This document shows positions 42,194 through 51,652 of a stretch of 64,000 nt of DNA, piece by piece. The notes under the pieces are model-generated. The model saw only the letters and a list, made by a program, of their open reading frames with translations, had not been told where the DNA came from and made no database searches. The position numbers and the translations under genes are program-made. Numbering within the stretch: the first letter of the stretch is position 1; every line of letters starts with the position of its first letter. The stretch spans positions 1-64,000 of the forward strand of contig JAUYCY010000114.1 of the NCBI GenBank assembly GCA_030692055.1, written 5' to 3'. Source of the stretch: Candidatus Omnitrophota bacterium. Its GTDB lineage: Bacteria; Omnitrophota; Koll11; Duberdicusellales; 4484-171.

Positions 42194-43525
42194 ATGGATA
42201 ATCTTTTTCAGACCGAAAAAATTTACACTATTTCAGAGCTTAACAATGTGGTTAAAAAGCTCATCAGGCAGGAATTTCCCGATTATATCTGGGTTTGCGC
42301 AGAGATACAAGATTTAAAAGATAGGGGGACGATAAGTTTAAATCTTGTCCAGAAACATGCTGAATTTAATGAGATCGTCGCGCAAGTAAGAGCAGTGATA
42401 TTTGAAAATGTCAAACCGCAGATTATAAAGCGCATCAAGGAAGCAGATAATGCTTTTGAATTAAAGAAAGATATAGAGGTAAAATTACTTTGTAAAGTTG
42501 ACTTATATGTTAAAAATGGCCAATTCAGCCTAACGGTAGTTGATATTGACCCTATCTATACGCTTGGAAAAATCGCGCAAGGCCGCCAACGCATAATTGA
42601 GGAATTGAAAGCTAAGGGTTTACTTGAAAAAAATAAAGTTCTTCCTATTCCGCAGTTACCCTTAAAAATCGGCCTAATTACCGCATACAACTCTGCCGCT
42701 TACCATGATGTCGTGGATGAATTTAAAAAGAGTAATTACGGCTTTAAGATTTTGGTATACGATTCTTATATGCAGGGTAAGTTTGTAGAGCGTGACGTCA
42801 TATCTGCGCTTAGGTTTTTTGATCGTTTTGCTAAAGATGAGCTGGATGTGGTTATGATTGCAAGGGGTGGAGGCTCCACGGCAGATTTAAGTTGGTTTGA
42901 TAATAAAAAAATCGCAGAGGCAGTAGCATTCTCTAAGTTTCCGGTTATCTCTGCGATAGGCCACGAGATAAATACGTCTATTACAGATATGGTTGCCCAT
43001 ACCTTTGTTAAAACCCCTACAAAAGGAGCGCAATTTTTAATTGAAAAAGTAAAAATATTTATAGAGGGGCTAGACCAATTAGAAGAAGAAATTATCCGGG
43101 CAACAGACAACTTTATCAAAAATATAAGAAGGTCACTAGAGACAATGACAGTAAAAATCGATTCATCTTTGCCGCGTTATTTTCAGCTTCATAAGGAAAC
43201 GCTTCTGGTTCGCCGCCTTAACATTAATAGCCTGGTGAAAAGCCTATTGGCGTCGCATAGGCAACAGCTTAGTAAAGTAAAAGAACGGTTTCACCTTGAT
43301 TTAAATAAAATTTTTGAAAATAATAAAGATTCTTTAAAATACACAGAGGAAAAGATACGCCTTCTTGATCCTAAGGTAATTTTAAAAAGGGGTTATTCCA
43401 TAACCCTCAAGGACGGCAAAACCCTAAAATCCATTGACAATGTTACAGAGAGTGATATTATTAAAACCCTGCTTTACAACGGTAATTTGTTTTCTAGGGT
43501 GACAGAAAGAAAAACAGATGGGTAA
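42194..43525 (+). CDS. xseA: Exodeoxyribonuclease VII large subunit
   Basis: A 443-residue protein. The N-terminal OB-fold (YTISELNNVVKKLIRQEFP, VWVCAEIQDLK region) precedes the catalytic domain with KIGLITAYNSAAYHDVVDE, VMIARGGGSTADLSWFDN and FPVISAIGHEINTSITDMVA. The coiled C-terminal arm ends with ILKRGYSITLKDGKTLKSI. With XseB it degrades single-stranded DNA from both ends. The length matches the family. It overlaps xseB by 8 nt. Confidence 0.93.
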   Translation: MDNLFQTEKIYTISELNNVVKKLIRQEFPDYIWVCAEIQDLKDRGTISLNLVQKHAEFNEIVAQVRAVIFENVKPQIIKRIKEADNAFELKKDIEVKLLCKVDLYVKNGQFSLTVVDIDPIYTLGKIAQGRQRIIEELKAKGLLEKNKVLPIPQLPLKIGLITAYNSAAYHDVVDEFKKSNYGFKILVYDSYMQGKFVERDVISALRFFDRFAKDELDVVMIARGGGSTADLSWFDNKKIAEAVAFSKFPVISAIGHEINTSITDMVAHTFVKTPTKGAQFLIEKVKIFIEGLDQLEEEIIRATDNFIKNIRRSLETMTVKIDSSLPRYFQLHKETLLVRRLNINSLVKSLLASHRQQLSKVKERFHLDLNKIFENNKDSLKYTEEKIRLLDPKVILKRGYSITLKDGKTLKSIDNVTESDIIKTLLYNGNLFSRVTERKTDG

Positions 43526-43739
43526 AAAAATCATAAAATATAGCGAAGCTGTTGAGGAATTAAACAATATCCTTGGCGATTTAGAATCGGAAAATATAGA
43601 TGTTGATGAGGTTTCTTCCAGGGTGAAACGAGCGGTAGAGCTTATAAAGATTTGCCGCGAGAAAATAGAAAATACGGAGTTAGAGGTAAGAAAAATAGTA
43701 AAAGAATTTGAGAAAGAGTCATTAGAGGAAAAAGCATAG
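43518..43739 (+). CDS. xseB: Exodeoxyribonuclease VII small subunit
   Basis: A 73-residue helical protein: YSEAVEELNNILGDLESENI followed by DVDEVSSRVKRAVELIKICR, the two-helix XseB pattern. Several XseB chains coat the arm of XseA. The gene overlaps xseA and is followed 9 nt later by the peptidase gene. Confidence 0.9.
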   Translation: MGKKIIKYSEAVEELNNILGDLESENIDVDEVSSRVKRAVELIKICREKIENTELEVRKIVKEFEKESLEEKA

Positions 43740-43748
43740 GGGGGGGTT

Positions 43749-44723
43749 ATGTTCTCACTGAAACTAAGAATGTCAATTTTGGTAATTCTTCTTTTTGCCA
43801 TATTATACGCTATCGCTTCTGTGGTGATGTATTATATGGGGATACACGGATTTTTGCCGCAAATAATCGTCGCGGTTTTCTTTATGCTTATTCAATACTT
43901 TATAGGCCCCAAGATCGTAGAGATTTCTATGAGGGTAAAGTATATTAAAAAAGAGGAAACGCCGTGGTTGTTTGATATGGTCGCAGACCTGTCACGTAAA
44001 GCTAACATTCCAATGCCTAGAATTGGGATATCCTACATCAATATTCCCAATGCCTTTGCTTTTGGCAGAGGGGTAAGAGACGGCAGGGTTTGTGTGACTA
44101 AAGGAATTATGGATTTGCTAAGCCCGGATGAGCTAAGAGCAGTGCTGGGCCATGAAATTTCGCATTTAAAAAACCGTGATGTTTTGTTTATCACCTTGCT
44201 TTCGGTGGTACCGATGCTTCTTTACATGCTTTTTTTTCATCTTACAGGTTATGGTTCTTATTCGCGCAGACGGGAAAACTCTGGAGGCTCTGCGGCGCTT
44301 ATAGGCATAGCTGCCCTCTTATTTTATTTTATAACGAATTTACTGGTGCTATATGCTTCGCGCATCAGGGAGTACTTTGCTGATAAGGGTTCGCTGCAGC
44401 TGGGAAATTCTCCGGCTACCATGGCCACCGCCCTCTATAAGCTGGTTTATGGGGCAGCGCGTACATCGAAAGAGGAATTAAAGCAGGTAGAAGGGCTCAA
44501 GGCCTTCTTTATTAACGATGTATCTAGGGCCAGGAACGAAATAGCTGAATTGGCCAGTCTGGATTTAGACAGAAGCGGCACTATTGACCCTTACGAATTG
44601 AGGAGTTTAAAAGAAAAGAGGGTGAAACTGAATTTTGCCGATAAGGCTATGGAAATATTAAGCACTCATCCCAACATGCTTAAAAGAATAAAACAACTTT
44701 CGCAATATAGCATGAATAGCTAA
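43749..44723 (+). CDS. htpX: HtpX-like M48 membrane metalloprotease
   Basis: A 324-residue protein with two N-terminal hydrophobic segments, then ANIPMPRIGISYINIPNAFA, the zinc motif GHEISHLKNRDV (HExxH) and, after two more membrane segments, SRIREYFADKGS with the third zinc ligand Glu. HtpX degrades misfolded membrane proteins. The stretch LDLDRSGTIDPYELRSLK near the C-terminus looks like an EF-hand loop, an unusual addition. The ribosome binding site is AGGGGGG, 5-6 nt from the ATG. Confidence 0.88.
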   Translation: MFSLKLRMSILVILLFAILYAIASVVMYYMGIHGFLPQIIVAVFFMLIQYFIGPKIVEISMRVKYIKKEETPWLFDMVADLSRKANIPMPRIGISYINIPNAFAFGRGVRDGRVCVTKGIMDLLSPDELRAVLGHEISHLKNRDVLFITLLSVVPMLLYMLFFHLTGYGSYSRRRENSGGSAALIGIAALLFYFITNLLVLYASRIREYFADKGSLQLGNSPATMATALYKLVYGAARTSKEELKQVEGLKAFFINDVSRARNEIAELASLDLDRSGTIDPYELRSLKEKRVKLNFADKAMEILSTHPNMLKRIKQLSQYSMNS

Positions 44724-44818
44724 ACTCTTGACTCCTTATACCACAATAAGTTACAAGACAAAATATCTTCCTTAGTATATTATTTAAAAAGAAATTATTA
44801 AAGAAATTATTAACAGAG

Positions 44819-44847
44819 TTGACAGATATTGGATAAAAGGGTATTAT
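44819..44847 (+). promoter_or_regulatory. Promoter of rpsO, apparently leaderless
   Basis: TTGACA (44819-44824), 17-nt spacer, TATTAT (44842-44847). ATG 44854 follows after 6 nt with no Shine-Dalgarno sequence. This would leave no leader for the classical S15 autoregulatory structure. Confidence 0.65.
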
Positions 44848-44853
44848 ATTAAT

Positions 44854-45117
44854 ATGTTAGCTAAAGATAAGAAAAAGAATTTGATTGAGAAGTTCAAAGA
44901 ACATCCCCAAGATACAGGCTCATCTAGTGTGCAGATTGCCTTACTTACAGAGAGGATAAGTTACTTAACCGAACATCTCAAGAAACACAAGAAAGACTTC
45001 CATTCGCGCCGCGGCCTTCTTATGCTTGTAGGCAGACGCAGACGCCTCCTTAATTATCTTAAGAAAAAAGATCCTCAAGGATATAATGGGGTCGCAAAGG
45101 ATCTTAACCTGAAATAA
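44854..45117 (+). CDS. rpsO: 30S ribosomal protein S15
   Basis: An 87-residue protein of normal length. The signatures are DTGSSSVQIALLTERISYLT, HLKKHKKDFHSRRGLLMLVG and RRRRLLNYLKKKD. S15 binds 16S rRNA early in small-subunit assembly. It lies one nucleotide before pnp, the conserved rpsO-pnp pair. Confidence 0.96.
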   Translation: MLAKDKKKNLIEKFKEHPQDTGSSSVQIALLTERISYLTEHLKKHKKDFHSRRGLLMLVGRRRRLLNYLKKKDPQGYNGVAKDLNLK

Positions 45118-45118
45118 T

Positions 45119-47200
45119 ATGGGTTTTTCTCTTTCGCTTTCCAATTTAGGCAAGAATTCTCTCACTTTTTCCACAGGAGATTGGGCTAAGCAGGCAAATG
45201 GCAGCGTGACCATCTCATATGGAGATACTGTTGTTCTTGCAACAGCCTGTATGTCTAAAGAACCGCCAAGGTCTCAAGGGTTCCTGCCTTTAACCGTAGA
45301 ATATCAGGAAAAAACCTATGCGATGGGTAAAATTCCCGGCGGTTTCATAAAAAGAGAAGGTAGGCCTAAGGATGATGAGATACTTACCGCCCGTATGATT
45401 GATAGGCCGCTACGGCCGCTTTTCCCAAAAGGCTTAACCAAAGAAATTCAAATAGTTACGATAGTTTTGTCCAGTGACGGGAAAAACGATCCCGATGTTT
45501 TAGCTATCAATGCAGCTAGTTGCGCTCTGCTTATTTCAGATATCCCTTTTTATAATCCGGTGGGAGCGGTGAGGGTTTGTAAGGTAGAAAATGATTTAAT
45601 TGTTAGCCCTACCTATGAAGAAAGAGAGAAAGCTTGTATGGAATTAGTAGTGGTGGGAACACAGGATTGCATAGTGATGCTTGAAGGTGAAGCAAAGGAA
45701 GTACCTGAAGCCCAAATTTTAGAAGGTATAAGGTTTGCTCACCCTTTTATAAAAGAGATAATTGCGGCTCAGAAGAGCATCAAAGAAAAGGTCGGCAAGA
45801 AAAAGAAGGAAGCCTCGCTGTATGAGCCAAATCAAGATTTATATAATTCCATCAAAGATAAAGTTGTAGGGCAACTTGAGGAAACCTATGGTTTGACAGG
45901 AAAAGAAGAGAGAGAACAAGCGTTTGATAAAATTCTTGTTTCTCTTTGCGAAGAGTTAGCCAAAGAAAATCCCGAAACAGATACAGAAGAAATAAAGCAG
46001 GTATTTTTTACCATAGAGGAAGAATTCGTGCGTAGAAAAATTATAGAAGAAGAAAGAAGGCCGGACGGACGTTCCTTAAAAGAGATTCGTCCCATTGAGT
46101 GTAAAGTGGGGGTGTTACCGCGTACGCATGGCTCAGCTATCTTTACCCGCGGCCAAACTCAAGCCTTATCCACCACTACCTTAGGAACTAGTTCGGATGA
46201 ACAGTCTATTGAGGCGCTAGAAGGAAGAAAATCCAAGCGTTTTATGTTGCATTATACTTTTCCTCCTTTTAGTACCGGAGAGATAAAACCTATGCGTGGG
46301 CCGTCGCGCCGAGAAATAGGCCATGGTGCCTTGGCAGAAAAATCACTGATAAATATATTTCCTTCTAAGGAAGATTTTCCTTACACCATAAGAGTGGTTT
46401 CCGAAATTTTAGAATCAAATGGCTCCTCAAGCATGGCAACAGTTTGTGCTTCGTCATTAGCTTTAATGGATGCGGGTGTTCCTATAAAAGGGCCTGTAGC
46501 GGGCATTGCTTTAGGGTTAGTTAGCGAAGAACAAAACTACAAAATTCTTACCGATATAGCCGGGGTAGAAGATTATTACGGCGATATGGATTTTAAGGTT
46601 GCCGGGACAAAAGAAGGAATAACCGCCATTCAGCTAGATATAAAAATTGGTGGGCTTGAATATCATATCATAGAAGAAACTTTAGCGCAGTCTAGGCAAG
46701 CAAGGCTAATAATTTTAGAAAAAATGAAGCAAGCTTTAGAAGAGCCGCGGGAAGCAGTTTCTAAATACGCGCCTAAAATAAAATCCTTTAAGATAGATCC
46801 TGATAGGATTGGTGATATTATTGGCCCGGGAGGAAAATTTATCAGGAGAATGACGCGTGAAAATAATGTTATCATAGATATTGACGATGAAACGAGTATG
46901 GTTTTTGTAGTAGCTGAAGCTCAAGAAGATTTAGATAGAGTAGTAAATCAAATTATTAATATGACAAAAGATATAGAACCCGGCGAAGTATACGAGGTTA
47001 AGGTTGCCCGTATCACAAATTTTGGCGCTTTCTGTGAAATCGCTCCCGGCAAACAAGGATTAGTGCATGTTTCGGAACTCTCAGATAGTTTCGTAAAAGA
47101 CGTACGAGATTTTTTAAAAGAGGGAGACATAGTAAAAGTAAAAGTTGTTGGCATCGACAACATGGGAAGGATTAATCTTAGCATAAAACAGGCGCAATGA
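45119..47200 (+). CDS. pnp: Polyribonucleotide nucleotidyltransferase (PNPase)
   Basis: A 693-residue protein with two RNase PH domains (VTISYGDTVVLATACMS, GGFIKREGRPKDDEILTARM; second: VLPRTHGSAIFTRGQTQAL, MLHYTFPPFSTGE, RREIGHGALAEKSL), a linker helical domain, a KH domain (DIIGPGGKFIRRMT) and an S1 domain (FGAFCEIAPGKQGLVHVSEL). It degrades RNA phosphorolytically. The C-terminus ends soon after S1 without a long acidic tail. It overlaps ftsK by 4 nt. Confidence 0.96.
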   Translation: MGFSLSLSNLGKNSLTFSTGDWAKQANGSVTISYGDTVVLATACMSKEPPRSQGFLPLTVEYQEKTYAMGKIPGGFIKREGRPKDDEILTARMIDRPLRPLFPKGLTKEIQIVTIVLSSDGKNDPDVLAINAASCALLISDIPFYNPVGAVRVCKVENDLIVSPTYEEREKACMELVVVGTQDCIVMLEGEAKEVPEAQILEGIRFAHPFIKEIIAAQKSIKEKVGKKKKEASLYEPNQDLYNSIKDKVVGQLEETYGLTGKEEREQAFDKILVSLCEELAKENPETDTEEIKQVFFTIEEEFVRRKIIEEERRPDGRSLKEIRPIECKVGVLPRTHGSAIFTRGQTQALSTTTLGTSSDEQSIEALEGRKSKRFMLHYTFPPFSTGEIKPMRGPSRREIGHGALAEKSLINIFPSKEDFPYTIRVVSEILESNGSSSMATVCASSLALMDAGVPIKGPVAGIALGLVSEEQNYKILTDIAGVEDYYGDMDFKVAGTKEGITAIQLDIKIGGLEYHIIEETLAQSRQARLIILEKMKQALEEPREAVSKYAPKIKSFKIDPDRIGDIIGPGGKFIRRMTRENNVIIDIDDETSMVFVVAEAQEDLDRVVNQIINMTKDIEPGEVYEVKVARITNFGAFCEIAPGKQGLVHVSELSDSFVKDVRDFLKEGDIVKVKVVGIDNMGRINLSIKQAQ

Positions 47201-49452
47201 AGCCCACCCCTACTTTTTCTAAAAGTAGAGATATTGTATACTCCTCAATTTTTATCGGTTTATCAATTATAATTTTTTTAAGCATATTTTCCTACACTTC
47301 AAATGATATTGCGCGCATGGCTTATCCTTCCTCAAAAATAACACACAACATCATTGGTGTCGTAGGCGCTTACTTAGCTCATATTTTGAGGCTCATATTT
47401 GGTCGAGCAGCTTATTCTTTACCCTTTTGCCTTTTTTGCTTAGGCTTGGATAAGGTCGGAGTTTTACGTTTCCGCGGTTTAAGCAAAAGCAAAAGCATTA
47501 ATTTCTTTTCTTTTCTTATTTTTATTACTGTCCTATCTGCTTTTATGGGGATATTTTTTGAAAGGGAAAACGCAGATTTTACTTCTTCCGATGGAGCTAT
47601 AGGTTTTTATTTGGCACAGTTTTTTGAGAAATACTTAGGCAGGCTTGGTTCGTTTATTACTCTTTCGCTGGTACTTGCGATAAACGCTCTTTTACTTTTC
47701 GCTTTTTTCTTTGCAGATCTATTTAAGGGAATTAAATTTAGCGTAGTTAAACTATTTTGTCTTTTAAGAGATTTAAGGCAGAAGCGAAAAGAAAAAGACG
47801 AGCAAGCAGAGAAACCTTTTAAGAAAAAGATAGTTATGCCTGAAAGTGAAGCTGAAATAGTAAGGCCTATCAGAGAACTAAAGCCAGAAGTAAAACCGGA
47901 AATTAAACTTTACACGCCTAGAATAAACACACCCCAGCCAAAGGTTGTGCCAGCAGCTAACTTAGGTAAAGAAAAGGTAATAGATAAGGAAGAGGTAAAG
48001 AAAAAGATAGAAGAGTTGGATGCCCAAACCGGCAAAAAATTTGACCCACAAACCTATAAACTTCCTACGCTTGAGCTTTTGAAAGTTCCGCCATCGCTCG
48101 ATTATAGAGAAGTAAAAGAAGACATCGAAGCCAGTATCAAGAATTTAGAAGAAACTCTTTTAGATTTTGGCGTTGAGGCAAAAGTAGTGAGCGTGCAGAA
48201 AGGGCCAGTGGTTACAATGTATGAGCTTGAGCCAGCGCCAGGGGTTAAAATACAAAAAATTTCAGCATTAGCTGACGATATCGCTTTAGCCATGAAATCT
48301 TCGTCAGTGCGCATTGTAGCACCCATACCGGGCAAAGGCACGGTTGGGATAGAGGTGCCTAACGAGAAAAAACACCTTGTTTTTACCAGAGAAGTTTTGG
48401 AGGAAAAAGTTTTTACAGATTCTTCTTCTAAGTTAACTTTAGCTATTGGTAAAGATGTTTCAGGTAACCCTGTGGTGGCTGATTTAAAAGAAATGCCTCA
48501 CCTTTTGATTGCCGGCACTACCGGTTCAGGAAAAACTGTATGCGTGAATACAATTATCAGCTCAATTCTTTTTAAGGCAAAACCCGATGAGGTTAAATTT
48601 ATACTCATTGATCCTAAAATGGTAGAGCTTGCTACTTTTGCCGGAATTCCTCATCTTTTACACCCAATTATTTTTGAGGCGAAGAAAGCATTTATAGCTT
48701 TGAATTGGGCAGTAGAAGAGATGGAGAAAAGATATCAATTGTTAGCGCAAGAGGGTGTGCGCAATATTGATCTATATAATAAGAATGGCAAAAAAATGCC
48801 GTATATTATAATCATTATTGATGAATTAGCCGATCTTATGGTAGTAGCAAAAGAAAATATCGAAACAGCTATTCAGCGCCTTGCGCAGTTATCTCGGGCG
48901 GTAGGAATTCATTTAATACTTGCAACGCAAAGGCCTTCGGTTGATGTTATCACCGGTGTTATCAAGGCAAATTTTCCCGCAAGGATTTCTTTTAAGGTTT
49001 CTTCAAGAGTAGATTCTCGCACGGTTTTGGATGTGATGGGAGCAGATAAACTTTTAGGCAAAGGGGATTTATTATTTTTAAAGCCAGGCGCGCCAAAGCT
49101 TATACGTGCTCAAGGCTCTTACATAGACGATGAAGACATAGAAAATCTTACGCATTTTATACGCGAACAGGGCGGCCCGGTATATGAAGAGGGAATCGTT
49201 GAAGGCGAGAAAAGGGCAGCTTTGTATATAGCAAACGATGAGCTGCTTGACGAAGCAGTGAAAACAATTTTGCAGGCCCGTCAAGCCTCTGCTTCTATTT
49301 TGCAGAGACGCTTGCGTGTTGGTTACACCCGCGCAGCCAGGCTTCTAGATTTAATGGAGCAGCAAGGAATAGTTGGGGCTTTCTGTGGCAGTAAAGCCAG
49401 AGAAATTTTAGTTGACCCTGAAGAATTTTTAAAAGAAAAAGAAAAAGTATGA
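47197..49452 (+). CDS. ftsK: FtsK/SpoIIIE DNA translocase
   Basis: A 751-residue protein. The N-terminal part has about four membrane segments (residues 20-185), then a charged linker with proline-rich stretches. The motor domain holds HLLIAGTTGSGKTVCVNTII (Walker A), FILIDPKMVELATF and IIIIDELADLMVVAKE (Walker B), and AVGIHLILATQRPSVDVITG. The C-terminal winged-helix gamma domain reads RQASASILQRRLRVGYTRAA. It pumps chromosome ends at the septum. It is coupled by 4-nt overlaps to pnp and the following gene. Confidence 0.94.
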   Translation: MKPTPTFSKSRDIVYSSIFIGLSIIIFLSIFSYTSNDIARMAYPSSKITHNIIGVVGAYLAHILRLIFGRAAYSLPFCLFCLGLDKVGVLRFRGLSKSKSINFFSFLIFITVLSAFMGIFFERENADFTSSDGAIGFYLAQFFEKYLGRLGSFITLSLVLAINALLLFAFFFADLFKGIKFSVVKLFCLLRDLRQKRKEKDEQAEKPFKKKIVMPESEAEIVRPIRELKPEVKPEIKLYTPRINTPQPKVVPAANLGKEKVIDKEEVKKKIEELDAQTGKKFDPQTYKLPTLELLKVPPSLDYREVKEDIEASIKNLEETLLDFGVEAKVVSVQKGPVVTMYELEPAPGVKIQKISALADDIALAMKSSSVRIVAPIPGKGTVGIEVPNEKKHLVFTREVLEEKVFTDSSSKLTLAIGKDVSGNPVVADLKEMPHLLIAGTTGSGKTVCVNTIISSILFKAKPDEVKFILIDPKMVELATFAGIPHLLHPIIFEAKKAFIALNWAVEEMEKRYQLLAQEGVRNIDLYNKNGKKMPYIIIIIDELADLMVVAKENIETAIQRLAQLSRAVGIHLILATQRPSVDVITGVIKANFPARISFKVSSRVDSRTVLDVMGADKLLGKGDLLFLKPGAPKLIRAQGSYIDDEDIENLTHFIREQGGPVYEEGIVEGEKRAALYIANDELLDEAVKTILQARQASASILQRRLRVGYTRAARLLDLMEQQGIVGAFCGSKAREILVDPEEFLKEKEKV

Positions 49453-50186
49453 CGCTAGATGATTTGTGCCTGAAGTTAGCTCAGAAAAGAAAAGAATTAG
49501 ATTTAACCATTGAAGAGGTGGTTGAAAAGACCAAGCTATACCCTTCGGTAATAAGAGATATTGAGGCAGGGAATTTAGGTAATATAAATCCGGCCTATCG
49601 AAAAGGATTCTTGCGTATCTATGCTTCTTTTCTAGGTATAGATGTTTTAGATACGCTCGAAAAAGATTCTATAGTTGCCCCTTATAAAGAAAAGACCGTA
49701 TCGGTTGTAAAAAAGGAAATTAAACCAAAGAAACCGCCGGCGCTAAAACCTCTTTCTCCAAAAGTAAAAAAAATAATCATTTTTTCTCTTGTCGGGATAC
49801 TTATTCTGTGGGGTTTGGCAGGCTTTATTCGTTTTATTGGTAAAAGAATTGAACACCTGCCTAAAAAAGCAGCTAAAAAAGTTGAAAAAAATACCCCGGT
49901 AGTTTTTGTGCCACCGGCGAAATCTAAAGAAATAAGCGTTTCTTTAACCGCTAAGAGAAACTGCTACTTAAGAGTAAAAGTTGACGGAAAATTGCTCTTC
50001 GTAGGGCCTTTACGCAAAGGAGAGATAGAAAGCTGGAAGGGCAATAGAGAAATAGAGCTAAAAATAAGTGATGGTTCTGCTGTCTATTTAGAAGTAAATT
50101 CCAAACCAATTCCTGCCTTAACTACGTCGCGCAAAGCTATAAAGAGCCTCAAGATAACAGCCTCAGGAATTTCCATTGTCAAATAA
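49449..50186 (+). CDS. RodZ-like protein: HTH, single membrane segment and DUF4115
   Basis: A 245-residue protein. Residues 1-75 form a Cro-like HTH (LAQKRKELDLTIEEVVEKTK, YPSVIRDIEAGN, NPAYRKGFLRIYASFLG) as in RodZ. A membrane segment lies at about 110-130 (IIIFSLVGILILWGLAGFI). The C-terminal extracytoplasmic domain (VSLTAKRNCYLRVKVDGKLL to the end) resembles DUF4115. RodZ links MreB to the membrane in cell-shape control. It is co-translated with ftsK. Confidence 0.8.
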   Translation: MTLDDLCLKLAQKRKELDLTIEEVVEKTKLYPSVIRDIEAGNLGNINPAYRKGFLRIYASFLGIDVLDTLEKDSIVAPYKEKTVSVVKKEIKPKKPPALKPLSPKVKKIIIFSLVGILILWGLAGFIRFIGKRIEHLPKKAAKKVEKNTPVVFVPPAKSKEISVSLTAKRNCYLRVKVDGKLLFVGPLRKGEIESWKGNREIELKISDGSAVYLEVNSKPIPALTTSRKAIKSLKITASGISIVK

Positions 50187-50285
50187 GGACGCCAATTTCC
50201 GCCAATAAAGAAGACGCTAATCACCGCTAATATTAGCGAAAATTAGCGTATCTCCAAATTAGCGGTGATTAGCGTTTAAAGAAAT
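50187..50285. repeat. Inverted ACGCTAAT/ATTAGCGT word repeat
   Basis: A perfect 18-bp inverted repeat: ACGCTAATCACCGCTAAT (50214-50231) and ATTAGCGGTGATTAGCGT (50258-50275). The loop contains two further ATTAGCG words. Same word family as 34541-34705. Confidence 0.7.
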
Positions 50286-51560
50286 ATGCCTAAGAAAAAA
50301 TTTTCTATAGTATCGCTGGGGTGTTTTCGCAATACCTACGATTCAGGAATAGTTGCAGAAAAGTTTCTACGTAAAGGATATTCTTTTATGGCAGAATCTC
50401 GCTCTTTAGCAAAAAATACAAATGAGTTTGCTGGTTGTGATGTACTCGGCATAAACACGTGCGGGTTTATTGATAAAGCTAAAAAGGAGTCTTTAGCGGC
50501 TATTAAAGAAGCAATACAGTTAAAAAACAGAGGCAAAATAAAGAAAATATTAGTCTTCGGATGTTTAGTCGAAAGATACCGTAAGGATTTAGAGAAATTT
50601 TTTCCTGAAGTAAACCAGTGGCGGGGCGTAGAAAAGCTATCGTGTAAGTTTATTAAACGTAAAAACCTCTTACCCCGCTATATCGATTTTTTAAAAATAT
50701 GCGAAGGCTGTTTCAACAAATGTAGTTACTGTGCAATACCGCTTATAAAGGGAAGTTTGGTGAGTAAGCCAAAAGCAGAGATTGTAAAAGAGGCAAAATA
50801 TTTAGATAGCCGCGGCGTAAAAGAGTTAAACATTATAGGCCAGGATATAACTAGTTGGGGCAGGGATTTAAAAGGCAAAGAAGGTTTAGGCCTGTTGCTA
50901 AAAAAAATTTTGCAGGAAACTAAAAATATACATTGGATAAGGCTATTTTATACACATCCACTGCATATCAGCGGCTCTTTATTAGATTTAATTGCTAAAG
51001 AAGAAAGGATTTGTAAATATATAGACTTGCCTCTTCAGCATATAAATGATAGAATTTTAAGGCTGATGAATAGAAAAATTACAAAAAGCGAAACTATTGA
51101 TTTAATCAAAAAAATAAGAAAGAAAATTCCCGGCTGCGCCATAAGGACATCGATTATTACTGGATTTCCTACAGAAACAGAAAGGGAATTTGAAGAACTA
51201 CTTAATTTTTTACAGGAGATGAGATTTGAGCGTCTTGGTACATTTATATATTCTCGAGAAGAAAATACTGCTGCTTATAATTTATCAGGGCAGTTGCATT
51301 ATAAAACAAAAGAAAGGCGCTTGAAAGAAATTATGAGTTTACAGCAGAGTATCAGCCGGGATATCAATAGAGGGTTTTTAGGAAAAGAAATAGAAGTTCT
51401 TGTAGAAGAAAAAGAAAATGATATATTTAGAGGAAGGTCCCAATATGACGGCTATGAGGTTGATGGGGTGGTTTACTTAAAGAGAAAAAACCTAAAAATA
51501 GGCGAGTTTTATAAGGTAAAGATAGTTGATAGTTATGAGTATGATTTGGTTGGGGTATAG
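50286..51560 (+). CDS. rimO: Ribosomal protein S12 methylthiotransferase
   Basis: A 424-residue radical SAM MTTase. The N-terminal domain holds three cluster cysteines in SLGCFRNTYDSG, GINTCGFIDKAK and VFGCLVERY. The radical SAM motif is CEGCFNKCSYCAIP (CxxxCxxC), followed by IGQDITSWGRD, YIDLPLQHINDRILRLMNR and RTSIITGFPTET. A C-terminal TRAM domain ends the protein. It methylthiolates an Asp of S12. The tight match to GCLVERY and QHI motifs favours RimO over MiaB. Confidence 0.93.
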   Translation: MPKKKFSIVSLGCFRNTYDSGIVAEKFLRKGYSFMAESRSLAKNTNEFAGCDVLGINTCGFIDKAKKESLAAIKEAIQLKNRGKIKKILVFGCLVERYRKDLEKFFPEVNQWRGVEKLSCKFIKRKNLLPRYIDFLKICEGCFNKCSYCAIPLIKGSLVSKPKAEIVKEAKYLDSRGVKELNIIGQDITSWGRDLKGKEGLGLLLKKILQETKNIHWIRLFYTHPLHISGSLLDLIAKEERICKYIDLPLQHINDRILRLMNRKITKSETIDLIKKIRKKIPGCAIRTSIITGFPTETEREFEELLNFLQEMRFERLGTFIYSREENTAAYNLSGQLHYKTKERRLKEIMSLQQSISRDINRGFLGKEIEVLVEEKENDIFRGRSQYDGYEVDGVVYLKRKNLKIGEFYKVKIVDSYEYDLVGV

Positions 51561-51652
51561 CACAGATAGTCACAGATTTGAAAGCGGATTAGCACAGATA
51601 AATTATCTGCGCTCATCTGTGATTCTTTATCTGTGTTCATCTGTGTTTTAAT
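51561..51652. repeat. CACAGAT word repeats before pgsA
   Basis: CACAGAT occurs at 51561, 51571 and 51593, then in reverse complement as ATCTGTG at about 51615 and in ATCTGTGTTCATCTGTGT (51629-51646). The opposite-strand form returns after pgsA at 52224. Confidence 0.65.
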
